45,108 nt of DNA from an uncultured Spartobacteria bacterium (GTDB taxonomy: Bacteria > Verrucomicrobiota > Verrucomicrobiia > Chthoniobacterales > Chthoniobacteraceae): contig CAIRYQ010000031.1 of the NCBI GenBank assembly GCA_903882875.1, forward strand, positions 1-45,108, written 5' to 3'. Below the pieces are notes generated by a model, which worked only from the letters and a program-made list of their open reading frames with translations, ran no database searches and had not been told where the DNA came from. The translations under genes were made by a program, and so were the position numbers. Of this stretch, positions 1 through 8,430 are shown in pieces. Each line of letters opens with the position of its first letter. Within the stretch, counting starts at the first letter, position 1.

Positions 1-149
1 GGAGGAAGCGCGCGCGGAGCGACGCGCTCCACCGGCGCTGCGCATTCATCCAAGAACGGCCCCGCTTTCACTGAAGCCGCTCCAGGGAAATGAACGGGGG
101 CTTTCCGTCTGGCCACGACGGAGGAATCGCAGGCGGATGGCGCGAGACC

Positions 150-1388
150 TTATCTGCTCACGCTGAGTGTCACCGGCTCGCCCGTGATCTTCAGCCCCGC
201 AACTGTGATGAGCCCGTGTGTGTCCGCCCTGCCTTCGCCTTTGGCGGCGCCGAAAGTCCACCGGAAGGAAGCGCCGGGCTGGAGTTGGAAATGCTGGAGG
301 CGGCGGAGCGTGACGTCGGCGGTGGCGGCCTTGGGAATTTCAAAGCTCGTCTTCAACTCCGTGGCCGAAACCAAGTGGAGCGACAGATCGATCTTGTCCG
401 CAGTGTCGCTGATGTTCTTCCAGCGGAAGAATGCGTTCACCTGTCCCGGTGCCGTGTTTTTCAGATCGTCGGGCCACGGGAGCTTGGTGTTGCCGGATGC
501 GTTCGTGAATGCCGCGTACGGTTCGTTCTTTTTCACGCCCAGCCAGTCGAAGGAATCAATCAGGTCGTTCACTTTCATGATCTGCGCGGAGTTGTTGGCA
601 TGGCCGAATGGCCCCCAGTAAAAATAGAGCGCGTATTTCCGGTCGTTCATCGCCTGCACAAACCGCTCGTGCCCGGCGGACCATCCGTCGTTCTGCCCGG
701 AATAGTCCACGCAGACGGGCGGGTCGGGCAGCTTCACCGTTTCCGGGACCGACTGCGGCGGAAAATACATGCGGTTCGAGACGTGTTCGATTCCCGCGGG
801 GACATTGGCCTTGATCGCGGCGAAGACGTCGCCGTGTCTCATGCCAATGCCAAGCGTGCCGCTGCCGCCCATGGAGTTGCCGCACAGGTACACGCGGTTC
901 GGATCGATGCCGTATTTTTGGATCGTCCATCGCACGGTATCCATCACGCGTTTCTCGGCGGGCATGGGATCGCCGCCGGAATTTTTTGCCGTCAGCGCGG
1001 CGTCCTTCAGGTGCATCCCGCCCCACCACCAGTCGCCCATGTTTTTGCGGCAGTCCACGTAGAGCGCGTAGTGATCGTCGGGGGAGCGGTAGATGTCGTG
1101 GTTGCCGACGGTCTTCGTGCAGTTCACGCAGGAGAACACATCGTGTCCGGCCGAGTGCAGCACGACATACAGCGGCGCATTGGCACGATCTGCCGCGGGA
1201 TGAACGACGATGAATGTGTCCTGCTGCGGCGCCGCGTAGCCCCACTCCGGCTTCACGCCGTGCTGGAATGTCTCCATCGCGCGTCCGTTGACGGTCGTGT
1301 CCTTGGTCTGGTCCTTGATAGGAGCCCACTCCTCGGCGCGCAGTGAAATGGATGCGAACAGGAGCAGGGCGATGGATGTGATTTTCAT
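150..1388 (-). CDS. secreted alpha/beta-hydrolase (putative esterase)
   Basis: A 412-residue protein that begins with a typical Sec signal peptide (MKITSIALLLFASISLRA, cleavage probably after residue 18) and carries a nucleophile-elbow motif G-N-S-M-G-G with the presumed catalytic serine at about residue 172, followed by a glycine-rich turn. The layout (signal peptide, then an alpha/beta-hydrolase core, then a beta-rich C-terminal extension of about 100 residues) resembles secreted PHB-depolymerase/feruloyl-esterase-like proteins; the substrate cannot be read from the sequence. A longer reading frame upstream exists, but the start at 1388 is chosen because it places the signal peptide at the N-terminus. 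It is the last of four minus-strand exported-protein genes, 99 bases after the DUF1552 gene. Confidence 0.8.
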   Translation of the reverse strand: MKITSIALLLFASISLRAEEWAPIKDQTKDTTVNGRAMETFQHGVKPEWGYAAPQQDTFIVVHPAADRANAPLYVVLHSAGHDVFSCVNCTKTVGNHDIYRSPDDHYALYVDCRKNMGDWWWGGMHLKDAALTAKNSGGDPMPAEKRVMDTVRWTIQKYGIDPNRVYLCGNSMGGSGTLGIGMRHGDVFAAIKANVPAGIEHVSNRMYFPPQSVPETVKLPDPPVCVDYSGQNDGWSAGHERFVQAMNDRKYALYFYWGPFGHANNSAQIMKVNDLIDSFDWLGVKKNEPYAAFTNASGNTKLPWPDDLKNTAPGQVNAFFRWKNISDTADKIDLSLHLVSATELKTSFEIPKAATADVTLRRLQHFQLQPGASFRWTFGAAKGEGRADTHGLITVAGLKITGEPVTLSVSR

Positions 1389-1487
1389 GGGGTTTTCAAA
1401 ATGGAACTGAATGCCAGTGGAGCACAGCGAGCACACCCGCAGCGAGGACGGGATTCACCGCGCGTGCAAATCGCATCGCGTAGCCCG

Positions 1488-2840
1488 TCAGACGATTTCC
1501 TTCACGATGCCGTCCGACTCGCCGCCCTGGAAATTCGCGGGCACCGGCACGCCCATGCGCTCGAACATCGTGCGCCACAGGTTACCGAGCCGCATGTCTT
1601 CCTTCACGATGTGGCCCTGATGCTTGATGCCAAGGCGCGCGCCGCCGGCGATCATCGTGGGCAGGTGATGATTGTGGTGCGCATTGATCGCGCCGCCGCT
1701 GCTGCCGTAGGCGACGAGCGAATGGTCGAGCAGCGTGCCGTCGCCTTCCTTCACCGACTTGAGCTTGTTCAAAAAATAAGCCCACTCCTCCATGTACCAC
1801 ACGTCCGACTGCGTGAACCACTTCAGCTTGTCCGAGTCTTCGCCGTGATGCGTCATCTCGTGGTAGTTGTAGGGATTTCCCATGTCGTGGTAAGTGCCCG
1901 TGCCATCCTGTCCGTCGAGGCGCGGCATGTAGGAAATGACGCGCGTGCTGTCCGTCTGGAATGCGAGCGTGATCACGTCGAACATCAGCCGCTGGTAGCG
2001 CCGGTAATCGAGGCCCGGCTTGTCGGGGTCGAGGCCCTGCTCCTTGCCGAAGGTCAGCATCTCGACGCTCGGCTTCGGCCTGCGCAGCCATTCCTTTTCG
2101 TCCTGCATGCTGCGCTCGAGGTCGCGGATGCCGGTGAGATATTCGTCGAGCTTCGCGCGGTCGTCCGCGCCGAGCGAATTGCTGAGACGCTTCGCCTCCG
2201 CGCGCATGGAATCGAGCACGCTCGTGCGGCGGGCGAACGCGGCCTCGCGCTGGTTCAGCGTCTCCGCGGTGTCTGGCCGGAAAAGCTGATCGAACAAGAC
2301 GTGCGGACGATTTTCCGAGGGAATGGGCGTGCCGCTCGGAGCCCACGAGACAGTGAGATCCTGGTTTCCGCCGAAGCCGGTGCCGCGCTTCACGCCGAGC
2401 GTCATGGAAGGAAACCGCGTGGCCCGTCCGACGGCCGCCGCGAGTTCCTGATCGCACGAGACACGGAATTTGCATCCGGCTGAACGCGTGTTCGTGCCGG
2501 TGAGGAAGGAGCGGTCGCCGGTGTGGCCGCCGGCAAAATTGAGCTTCATGCCCGAGATGACCGTGAAGTCTTTCTTCAGCGCCTCAAGCGGCTTGAGGAT
2601 CGGCGTGGCCGTGTAATTCAGCCCCGTGTCGGCGGGCGTGAAGTCGCGCCCGTTGATCCCGAGCCCCCAGAAAGTGAACAACGCGCGCCGCGGCGTTTCG
2701 CCCGCCCCGATCGAGCCGGCCTTCGTGAGCGATCCGGCATGGGCGCTCATCGCGTCGAGCCACGGCAGAGCGAGCGTGATGCCCGCGCCTTTCAGAAAAG
2801 TGCGACGCGGCATGGGCTTGGGATGATGGATGATGTTCAT
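1488..2840 (-). CDS. DUF1552 family Tat-exported protein
   Basis: A 450-residue protein with a twin-arginine signal (R-R-T-F-L-K-G at residues 12-18, followed by a hydrophobic stretch ending near A-H-A). The body carries features of the DUF1552 family common in Planctomycetes and Verrucomicrobia: a GINGRDFTP-like N-terminal region, 'SGMKLNFAGGHTGDRSFLTG', 'SYMPRLDGQDG' and the C-terminal 'SSGGAINAHHNHHLPTMIAGGARLG' type segment. Its molecular function is not established; family members are almost always encoded next to DUF1592 genes, as here, which suggests that both exported proteins act together in the periplasm or at the cell surface. It lies 63 bases after the leucine-rich-repeat gene, probably in the same operon. 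Confidence 0.88.
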   Translation of the reverse strand: MNIIHHPKPMPRRTFLKGAGITLALPWLDAMSAHAGSLTKAGSIGAGETPRRALFTFWGLGINGRDFTPADTGLNYTATPILKPLEALKKDFTVISGMKLNFAGGHTGDRSFLTGTNTRSAGCKFRVSCDQELAAAVGRATRFPSMTLGVKRGTGFGGNQDLTVSWAPSGTPIPSENRPHVLFDQLFRPDTAETLNQREAAFARRTSVLDSMRAEAKRLSNSLGADDRAKLDEYLTGIRDLERSMQDEKEWLRRPKPSVEMLTFGKEQGLDPDKPGLDYRRYQRLMFDVITLAFQTDSTRVISYMPRLDGQDGTGTYHDMGNPYNYHEMTHHGEDSDKLKWFTQSDVWYMEEWAYFLNKLKSVKEGDGTLLDHSLVAYGSSGGAINAHHNHHLPTMIAGGARLGIKHQGHIVKEDMRLGNLWRTMFERMGVPVPANFQGGESDGIVKEIV

Positions 2841-2903
2841 GGATGGCTCCTTGTTCTTGTTTGGGATGACTCGATTAACGTGGGATCAGAGGCGGCTCGG
2901 CGG

Positions 2904-3785
2904 CTAATACTTTGCGTCGAGCACGGTTTGAATCCGTTGCAGTTCCATTGGCGTTGGTGTGGCCCATTTGATCTGCGCGCTTGGCAGTTCAGCTTTGAGT
3001 TTTGCCACGTCGGATTCAGGGATGTCGATGCCGGTGAGGGTGAGGCTCTTCAAGGCGGGAAGTTGCTTCAACAAAGACAGGTCCGCCAAGGGTAGGCGCT
3101 CTTCCACCAGCGTGATGGATTCGAGCGATTTGACCGCTGACAGATGCGCCATCGCAGCGTCGCCCTGCAAAGTGACCGGCTTGTAGTTGAGCAGGAGCGA
3201 CCGCAGGTCCTTCAACTCCTTCAAAGCCGCAAGCCCCTGCGAATCGAAATGACAATGATAGATGTGCAGGTTCTTCAAATGCGACAGCTTCCCGATGGCC
3301 GCCACTCCTTCATTTCCGAAGACGCGGCTTCCTCCAACCCTGATGCTCTCAAGTTTGGGAAGCGCGGCGAGATCGGCCAGTCCCACGCCCGTGAATTTCT
3401 GGCCGGGGTGGAAGAATGTGAGGAAGGTCAGGTTCTTGAATTTTGCGAGCTGCCGCACGCCATCGTCGTCGAGTTGCGCACCGTTCGTCGTGAACGCTGT
3501 CACCTCCGGCAGATGAGTCAGCAGCGACAGTTGGTGATTGGTCAGGCCCAATCCGAAGCCGAGTTTCTGGACGTGCGACAGTTGCCCGATTTTCTTGAAG
3601 TCATCATCGCTCCACTTCGTGGGATCCGGCAGATCAAATCCGGTGATCACGCCCTTTGTCTCCGTGAGCTTGGCGCCTTTTTCGGTCAGCTCCTTCGTCA
3701 GCCCGGCGTCGTCACCACGGCTCGCGGTGGCGACGAGTAGAAAGAGAGCGACAATGAAATGAATGGCCGTTGAGCGAGTGTGCAT
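2904..3785 (-). CDS. secreted leucine-rich-repeat protein
   Basis: A 293-residue protein with a Sec signal peptide (MHTRSTAIHFIVALFLLVATASRG) followed by about eight or nine leucine-rich repeats of roughly 23-26 residues (for example 'LPALKSLTLTGIDI', 'LKDLRSLLLNYKPV', 'LSHLKNLHIYHCHF'), which fill most of the mature protein. Such repeats form a curved protein-binding scaffold; no catalytic domain is visible. The start at 3785 is preferred over one 21 bases upstream because it opens directly on the signal peptide. It starts 7 bases after the DUF1592 gene stops, so the two are almost certainly co-transcribed. A partner role for the DUF1592/DUF1552 pair is inference from position only. Confidence 0.8.
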   Translation of the reverse strand: MHTRSTAIHFIVALFLLVATASRGDDAGLTKELTEKGAKLTETKGVITGFDLPDPTKWSDDDFKKIGQLSHVQKLGFGLGLTNHQLSLLTHLPEVTAFTTNGAQLDDDGVRQLAKFKNLTFLTFFHPGQKFTGVGLADLAALPKLESIRVGGSRVFGNEGVAAIGKLSHLKNLHIYHCHFDSQGLAALKELKDLRSLLLNYKPVTLQGDAAMAHLSAVKSLESITLVEERLPLADLSLLKQLPALKSLTLTGIDIPESDVAKLKAELPSAQIKWATPTPMELQRIQTVLDAKY

Positions 3786-3792
3786 TTTTTCT

Positions 3793-6426
3793 TTACTTGG
3801 TCCCAAAGGGTTCGCTGATGATGATCGCCTTGATGAGCGGCTGGATGCGGTAGTCGTTTTTCTTCAGCGCGTCGGCGAGCGAATCCACGACCTCGTGGTC
3901 CGTGTAGCCGACGGGCCGGCCGAGCGCGTAGGTGAGCAGTTTCGTGCTGAATGCGCGCGCGAACTTGTCTTTCTGCGCCATCAGCCCCGCCTTGTATTCG
4001 GCGAGCGTGCCGAATTTTTTCCCGTCGGGAAATTTGCCGCTCACGTCGAGCAAGGGTGCTGTCGTGCTGCGGATGCCTTCGCCGTTGAGCCGCTCGCGCC
4101 ATTGGCCGATCGCGTCGTAGTTTTCCAGCGCGAGGCCGAAAGGATCGAGTTTCGCATGGCACGACGCGCAGATTTCGTCGCGGCGGTGCAGGTCCAGCCG
4201 CTCGCGGATGGTGAGGCTCTTGCCGCCGGTGTTCGGCTGGATTTCGCCGGCGTTCGGAGGCGGATTGTTCGGCGGATCGTTGAACAGCTCGCGAAGTACC
4301 CACGATGCGCGGCGCAGCGGCAGCGTGCGCGTGCCGTCGGCTAGGAAAGTCATCAGCCCCGCCATGCCAAGCACGCCGCCGCGGTGATGCTCGGGTTTGA
4401 TGGACACTTTGCGGAATTCCGCGCCGCTCACGCCCTCGATGCCGTAGTGCTTCGCGAGGCGCTCATTCACGACGAGGAAATCGCTGTCGAGGAAGTTGGT
4501 GATCGGAAGGTCATGCGTCAGTATCTCTGTGAAAAATGCGTACGGCTCCTTCTGTCCCGCCGCCTTCAGCAGCTTGTCAAAATTGGAATACTCCGCCGCG
4601 GGCTGCACGGATCCGTAGTCGCGCACCGACAGCCATTGCCCGGCGAAATTGCGTACGAAGCGATCCGATTTCGGATCTGCGAGCATCCGCCGAATTTCAG
4701 ACGACAGTACGCCCGGCTCGCGCAATTTCCCTGCGGCGGCACGGGCGAACAGCGTCTCATCGGGCATCGTGCTCCAGAGGAAATACGACAACCGCGATGC
4801 CAATTCATAGTCGTTGAGCGGGCGGCGCTGCGATTGCGGCGCAGGCTCCTGAATAAAAAGAAAACCCGGCGAGCAGAGCACGCGCTGCAAGCCCAGCCGC
4901 ATAGCTTCGGTGAACGACTGTTTGCCGTCTGTCATCGCCTTGTCCACGACCGCGACGATGGCTTCGGTCTCCTCCTTCGTCACCGGACGGCGGTACGCTC
5001 GCGGCAGGAACCGCGCGAAAATCTCGCGGGCGTAGCCGATGTCCTTGCGCTCATCGCCCGCGAAGAAAAGCGACTTGTGGCTCGCAGGCGGCCATTCCTT
5101 TTCGATCGGCCCCTCGACTTCGATGGATTCGATCAGCAGCCGCGGCAGCTTCTCGACATCCAGCGCGGGATTGTAGGTGTTCTTCGGCCCCGTCCATGAA
5201 TCGAGAATCTTGACAGCCTCATCCCGTTTCTTGCGCAGTGCCTCCTTTTCCGATTCCGGTGCGCGGCGCGTGGTCGCGCGTTCCAATTCCCCCGCCAGCT
5301 TGACTTTCTCCCAAAATACTTTCCCGAAGTTCGGCTCCATGATGACGACCTTCTCCGTGTGGTTCCACAGGAGCTTGAGCTCCTGCGGTCCCTTCACCTC
5401 GCCGTTTTCATCCGGCCCGCGCAGGAACATCATCGTCTCCGTCGTTCCCGACGGATCCACCAGCACTTCTTTGTCAGCCTGGATTGGCGAATTGTGCCCG
5501 TAGATGATGCGGAATTTGTTCGGAGTCGTCCGTGCCCGGTTGTCCACTTTCGCCTTGATGCGGATGCGATAATTCCCGTCGCGCGTGACGGTCTTCGATA
5601 CAATGGGATGATCGAGCACGCCCCAGCCGTCATATTCCTTGGCATACATGGGATACCCTTGGATGTGCTCGATGCCCTCGGGTTTCACAAAATGGTCGCG
5701 TGCACCGGTCGGGATCAGATGCTTGGAAAACTCGTAGGCCGGCACCATCTCCGGCGGAGGCCTCTTCTGCTGCAGCTCGAAGCGTGTGATGAAATGATTC
5801 ACCTTCGGCATCTCGGTCACGATCGCGAGCGACGAGATTTTTTCCGCCGCCGCCATGCTCCGCTCGATCTGCGACCGATCGAAAAAGAGCGCCACACCCA
5901 GCCGGTCAAAACCCTCGGCCTTGCCGTCGCCCGGCAGTTCCTCGGCGATCGGCCCGATGGTATTCACATCCATGTGCAGCAGATCGCTGACAGTGTTCGC
6001 GTATTCGTCGCGATTGAGCCGCCGCATCGGGATGCGCCCGCCCGCCTTTTTCGCCGCCAGCTCGACTTCGTGCAGTTGCCCGTTCACCCAGCCGACAAAT
6101 GCCGCCGCCTGCTTCGCATCCGGTCGCGATTTTCCCTCCGGCGGCATCTCGCCCGCATTGATGCGATCCACGACCTCCTTCCACTGATCCGCGACTTTCG
6201 GCGCGGAAAAATCCGAGCCGAGCAAATCAATCCGAAACCCCGCCTTCGCCTTTTTCTCCCCGTGGCAGTCGAGACAGCTCTTCTCGATGAACGGCTGCGC
6301 CATCTCGCGGAAACCGGGCGCTGCCTTCCCATTCTCTGCAGCGCCGGCCGGCGACGCAGCGCCGAGGCACAGCAGCAACGACAGACGGCGCATGAAACGG
6401 GGTGAAAACTTTTCGGGAGTGCTCAT
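3793..6426 (-). CDS. DUF1592/DUF1588/DUF1585 cytochrome-like exported protein
   Basis: A large exported protein of about 877 residues with the domain string typical of the planctomycete/verrucomicrobial family: N-terminal signal (MRRLSLLLCLGAASPAGAA), a PSCyt1-type heme-c site (C-L-D-C-H), DUF1587 ('RRLNRDEYANTVSDLL'), DUF1595 ('LPRAYRRPVTKEETEA'), DUF1592 ('NDYELASRLSYFLWSTMPD'), DUF1588 with a second C-A-S-C-H motif, and DUF1585 at the end ('LLTYALGRPV'). Two CxxCH motifs imply two covalently bound hemes in the periplasm. The reaction is unknown. Two starts are possible (6426, or 6393 directly at the MRRLSL signal); neither has a strong ribosome-binding site. First gene of the exported-protein operon. 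Confidence 0.9.
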   Translation of the reverse strand: MSTPEKFSPRFMRRLSLLLCLGAASPAGAAENGKAAPGFREMAQPFIEKSCLDCHGEKKAKAGFRIDLLGSDFSAPKVADQWKEVVDRINAGEMPPEGKSRPDAKQAAAFVGWVNGQLHEVELAAKKAGGRIPMRRLNRDEYANTVSDLLHMDVNTIGPIAEELPGDGKAEGFDRLGVALFFDRSQIERSMAAAEKISSLAIVTEMPKVNHFITRFELQQKRPPPEMVPAYEFSKHLIPTGARDHFVKPEGIEHIQGYPMYAKEYDGWGVLDHPIVSKTVTRDGNYRIRIKAKVDNRARTTPNKFRIIYGHNSPIQADKEVLVDPSGTTETMMFLRGPDENGEVKGPQELKLLWNHTEKVVIMEPNFGKVFWEKVKLAGELERATTRRAPESEKEALRKKRDEAVKILDSWTGPKNTYNPALDVEKLPRLLIESIEVEGPIEKEWPPASHKSLFFAGDERKDIGYAREIFARFLPRAYRRPVTKEETEAIVAVVDKAMTDGKQSFTEAMRLGLQRVLCSPGFLFIQEPAPQSQRRPLNDYELASRLSYFLWSTMPDETLFARAAAGKLREPGVLSSEIRRMLADPKSDRFVRNFAGQWLSVRDYGSVQPAAEYSNFDKLLKAAGQKEPYAFFTEILTHDLPITNFLDSDFLVVNERLAKHYGIEGVSGAEFRKVSIKPEHHRGGVLGMAGLMTFLADGTRTLPLRRASWVLRELFNDPPNNPPPNAGEIQPNTGGKSLTIRERLDLHRRDEICASCHAKLDPFGLALENYDAIGQWRERLNGEGIRSTTAPLLDVSGKFPDGKKFGTLAEYKAGLMAQKDKFARAFSTKLLTYALGRPVGYTDHEVVDSLADALKKNDYRIQPLIKAIIISEPFGTK

Positions 6427-6565
6427 CGGGAGAGGGTGATGCCAGCCTATGAGACGCACCTTCCCGCGCAAGCGCCAATCACCGGACGTGAATGCGAACG
6501 GACGCGCATCGTGATCTAATCGCTCCCGCGATCACCGTCGGTTGCACCGATGGATCAAAATGATG

Positions 6566-7942
6566 TCACAGCGACCAGCCGGCCCGGTATTCCTTGTGGA
6601 CGTATTGGTTCAACTCGGGCGCGTTTTTCATCTTCTGATTCTCGCCGTCCCATTCCAGCCGCATCCCCGGCGATCGCAACGCCAGAACGCCGAGCAGCAC
6701 CGTCTCGGTTAGCGGACCCGCGTAGTCGAAGTTGTCCACTGGCCGCTTGCCGCCCATGCATGCTTGGTACCACTCTTCGTAGTGGCCGGGTGAACGCGCG
6801 ATAGTCTGGGGGACCGCGCTGGCTTGTTCGACTAATGTTTCCGGCAAGAGCTTTGGCATGCCGCCGTGCGAGCCGTGATACATCTTTCCCTTGCTGCCAA
6901 CATACAGGACGCCGTTGTCCGGCAGCTTCTCACCGGCGGGCATCTCGATCGGTGTCGGCGGCATCAGCCCGCAGTCGTACCAAGTCAGCCGCACCGGAGG
7001 CAGATTCCCTCGCGCGGGAAAATCGTAAGTGATGATCGCGGCGATCGGGTAAGTTTCAAAGTTCCGCTCCTTCTTGCTGATGAACGAGCCGTCGAGTGTG
7101 ATTCGGGACTCGATTGTCGCCGGTGCGCCGAGATTCAAAGCCCACACGGGATGGTCTATGATATGACAGCCCATGTCGCCCAGTGCCCCGGTACCAAAGT
7201 CCCACCAACCTCGCCAGTTGTGGGGAACATAGGCCTGATGGTAAGGCCGCTCCCGAACCGGGCCGAGCCACAAATTCCAGTCCAGCGTGGGAGGCACCGG
7301 CGGAGTGTCCGTGGGCCGCAGCAATCCTTGCTTCCACCATCCCGAAGGGCGATCCGACCAGCAGTGAACTTCGCGGACCTCTCCGATGATGCCCGCTTGG
7401 ATCCATTCATTCGTCACTCGCGACCCCTCGGTCCCGTGCCCTTGGTTCCCCATGGATGTCATCACGCCCGACTTGCGTGCGGCCTCGGTCAGCACCCGGC
7501 ATTCATGCAGCGTCTGAGTCAACGGCTTTTGCACGTACACATGTTTCCCCGCCTGGATCGCAGCCATCGCCGCGACTGCGTGAATATGATCCGGCGTGCC
7601 TACCGAAACCGCGTCGATGTTCTTCGCTTCCTTTTCGATCATCTCGCGAAAATCCTTGTACCGTCGCGCATCCGGATGCGCCTTGAAAGTTACGGCTGCG
7701 CGCTCATCGTCCACATCGCACAGCGCGACATATTCCGCCCCGAGAGCGGTGAGCTTGGCAATGTCGCGTCCGCCCATGCCGCCGCATCCGATGCCCGCAA
7801 TGCGGACGCGCTGTGACGGCGCTGCATTTCCCTGCTGGCCGAACAGACGGCGGGGCATGATCGTGGAGACTGCGGCCGCCGTCGTCGTCGCGAGGAAGGC
7901 GCGACGTGAAGTGTCAGCGGAAGCGTTTGGTTTGGTGGTCAT
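6566..7942 (-). CDS. Tat-exported Gfo/Idh/MocA family oxidoreductase
   Basis: A 458-residue protein with a twin-arginine signal (S-R-R-A-F-L-A-T near residues 13-19, then an alanine-rich hydrophobic segment). A Rossmann dinucleotide-binding motif (G-I-G-C-G-G-M-G-G) follows at about residue 50, and the 'V-Q-K-P-L' sequence corresponds to the E-K-P motif of the family. The C-terminal half contains the GFO/IDH/MocA beta-sheet domain with a tryptophan-rich stretch ('WNLWLGPVRERPYH') typical of the large exported subfamily in Verrucomicrobia and Planctomycetes. Members oxidise or epimerise sugars and cyclitols with NAD(P); the substrate here is unknown. The start at 7942 (MTTKPN) is preferred to one 18 bases upstream. 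It is separated by 139 bases from the DUF1592 operon. Confidence 0.9.
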   Translation of the reverse strand: MTTKPNASADTSRRAFLATTTAAAVSTIMPRRLFGQQGNAAPSQRVRIAGIGCGGMGGRDIAKLTALGAEYVALCDVDDERAAVTFKAHPDARRYKDFREMIEKEAKNIDAVSVGTPDHIHAVAAMAAIQAGKHVYVQKPLTQTLHECRVLTEAARKSGVMTSMGNQGHGTEGSRVTNEWIQAGIIGEVREVHCWSDRPSGWWKQGLLRPTDTPPVPPTLDWNLWLGPVRERPYHQAYVPHNWRGWWDFGTGALGDMGCHIIDHPVWALNLGAPATIESRITLDGSFISKKERNFETYPIAAIITYDFPARGNLPPVRLTWYDCGLMPPTPIEMPAGEKLPDNGVLYVGSKGKMYHGSHGGMPKLLPETLVEQASAVPQTIARSPGHYEEWYQACMGGKRPVDNFDYAGPLTETVLLGVLALRSPGMRLEWDGENQKMKNAPELNQYVHKEYRAGWSL

Positions 7943-8430
7943 GGTAAGTTGTGGGTGCATTCAAGAATGCACGCTGCTGCCTGTGTATCAGGCGGAGCGC
8001 GAATCAGTGTGCGGGAATGTGGGGGTCACTTGGGAAGGATCATTTGGCAAGCGGCTGACACTCCCACAGCGTGCCCGCGCCGCCGGTGGCGCAAAGAAAT
8101 ACCAGCGATGAAAAGTTCCGGATGCGGTGGGAGGATGATTTGCGGGGCATGTTCATTGGGAGAACACGAATCGGCCGAGCCTACCCGCCGCAACTCGACA
8201 AGCAAGCACCGCGTGCGCGGAATGCGGGGAGAATGTGGAATTGCGAGGATGCTCAGCCTGGCTCGGAAGCCGCCCGTGCTGGCCGCAGGGGGATGACAAG
8301 GATGTGCTCCTCTTTTTGAAAGAGCCCGACATCCGGCGCGAGGCTCACTTCCGTCCGTCCGATGCCGCATCCGGCCTCCTCAACTCTCAACTTTCAACTC
8401 CCGACTGCTTCGTGCAACGTGCGTGTCCGC
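7943..8430. other. gene-less stretch between divergent genes
   Basis: About 490 bases lie between the divergently transcribed oxidoreductase and peptide-binding-protein genes. Short open frames exist on both strands, but none has a ribosome-binding site, a recognisable domain or codon use like its neighbours. The stretch presumably holds the promoters for both flanking genes; I could not pick a convincing -35/-10 pair, structured RNA or repeat in it. Confidence 0.4.

Noticed and set aside
1-149. Terminator or gene end at the left edge
   Set aside because: GGAGCG/CGCTCC at 16-30 forms a small stem, but no T run follows on either strand, and no coding frame is supported.
90-1346. Long plus-strand open frame opposite the esterase gene
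   Set aside because: Arginine/histidine/valine-rich antisense frame caused by high GC; no domain, and the minus-strand frame has a signal peptide and catalytic motif.
8026-8370. Minus-strand open frame in the oxidoreductase/oppA gap
   Set aside because: No start signal, no domain, and composition unlike neighbouring genes; probably non-coding.
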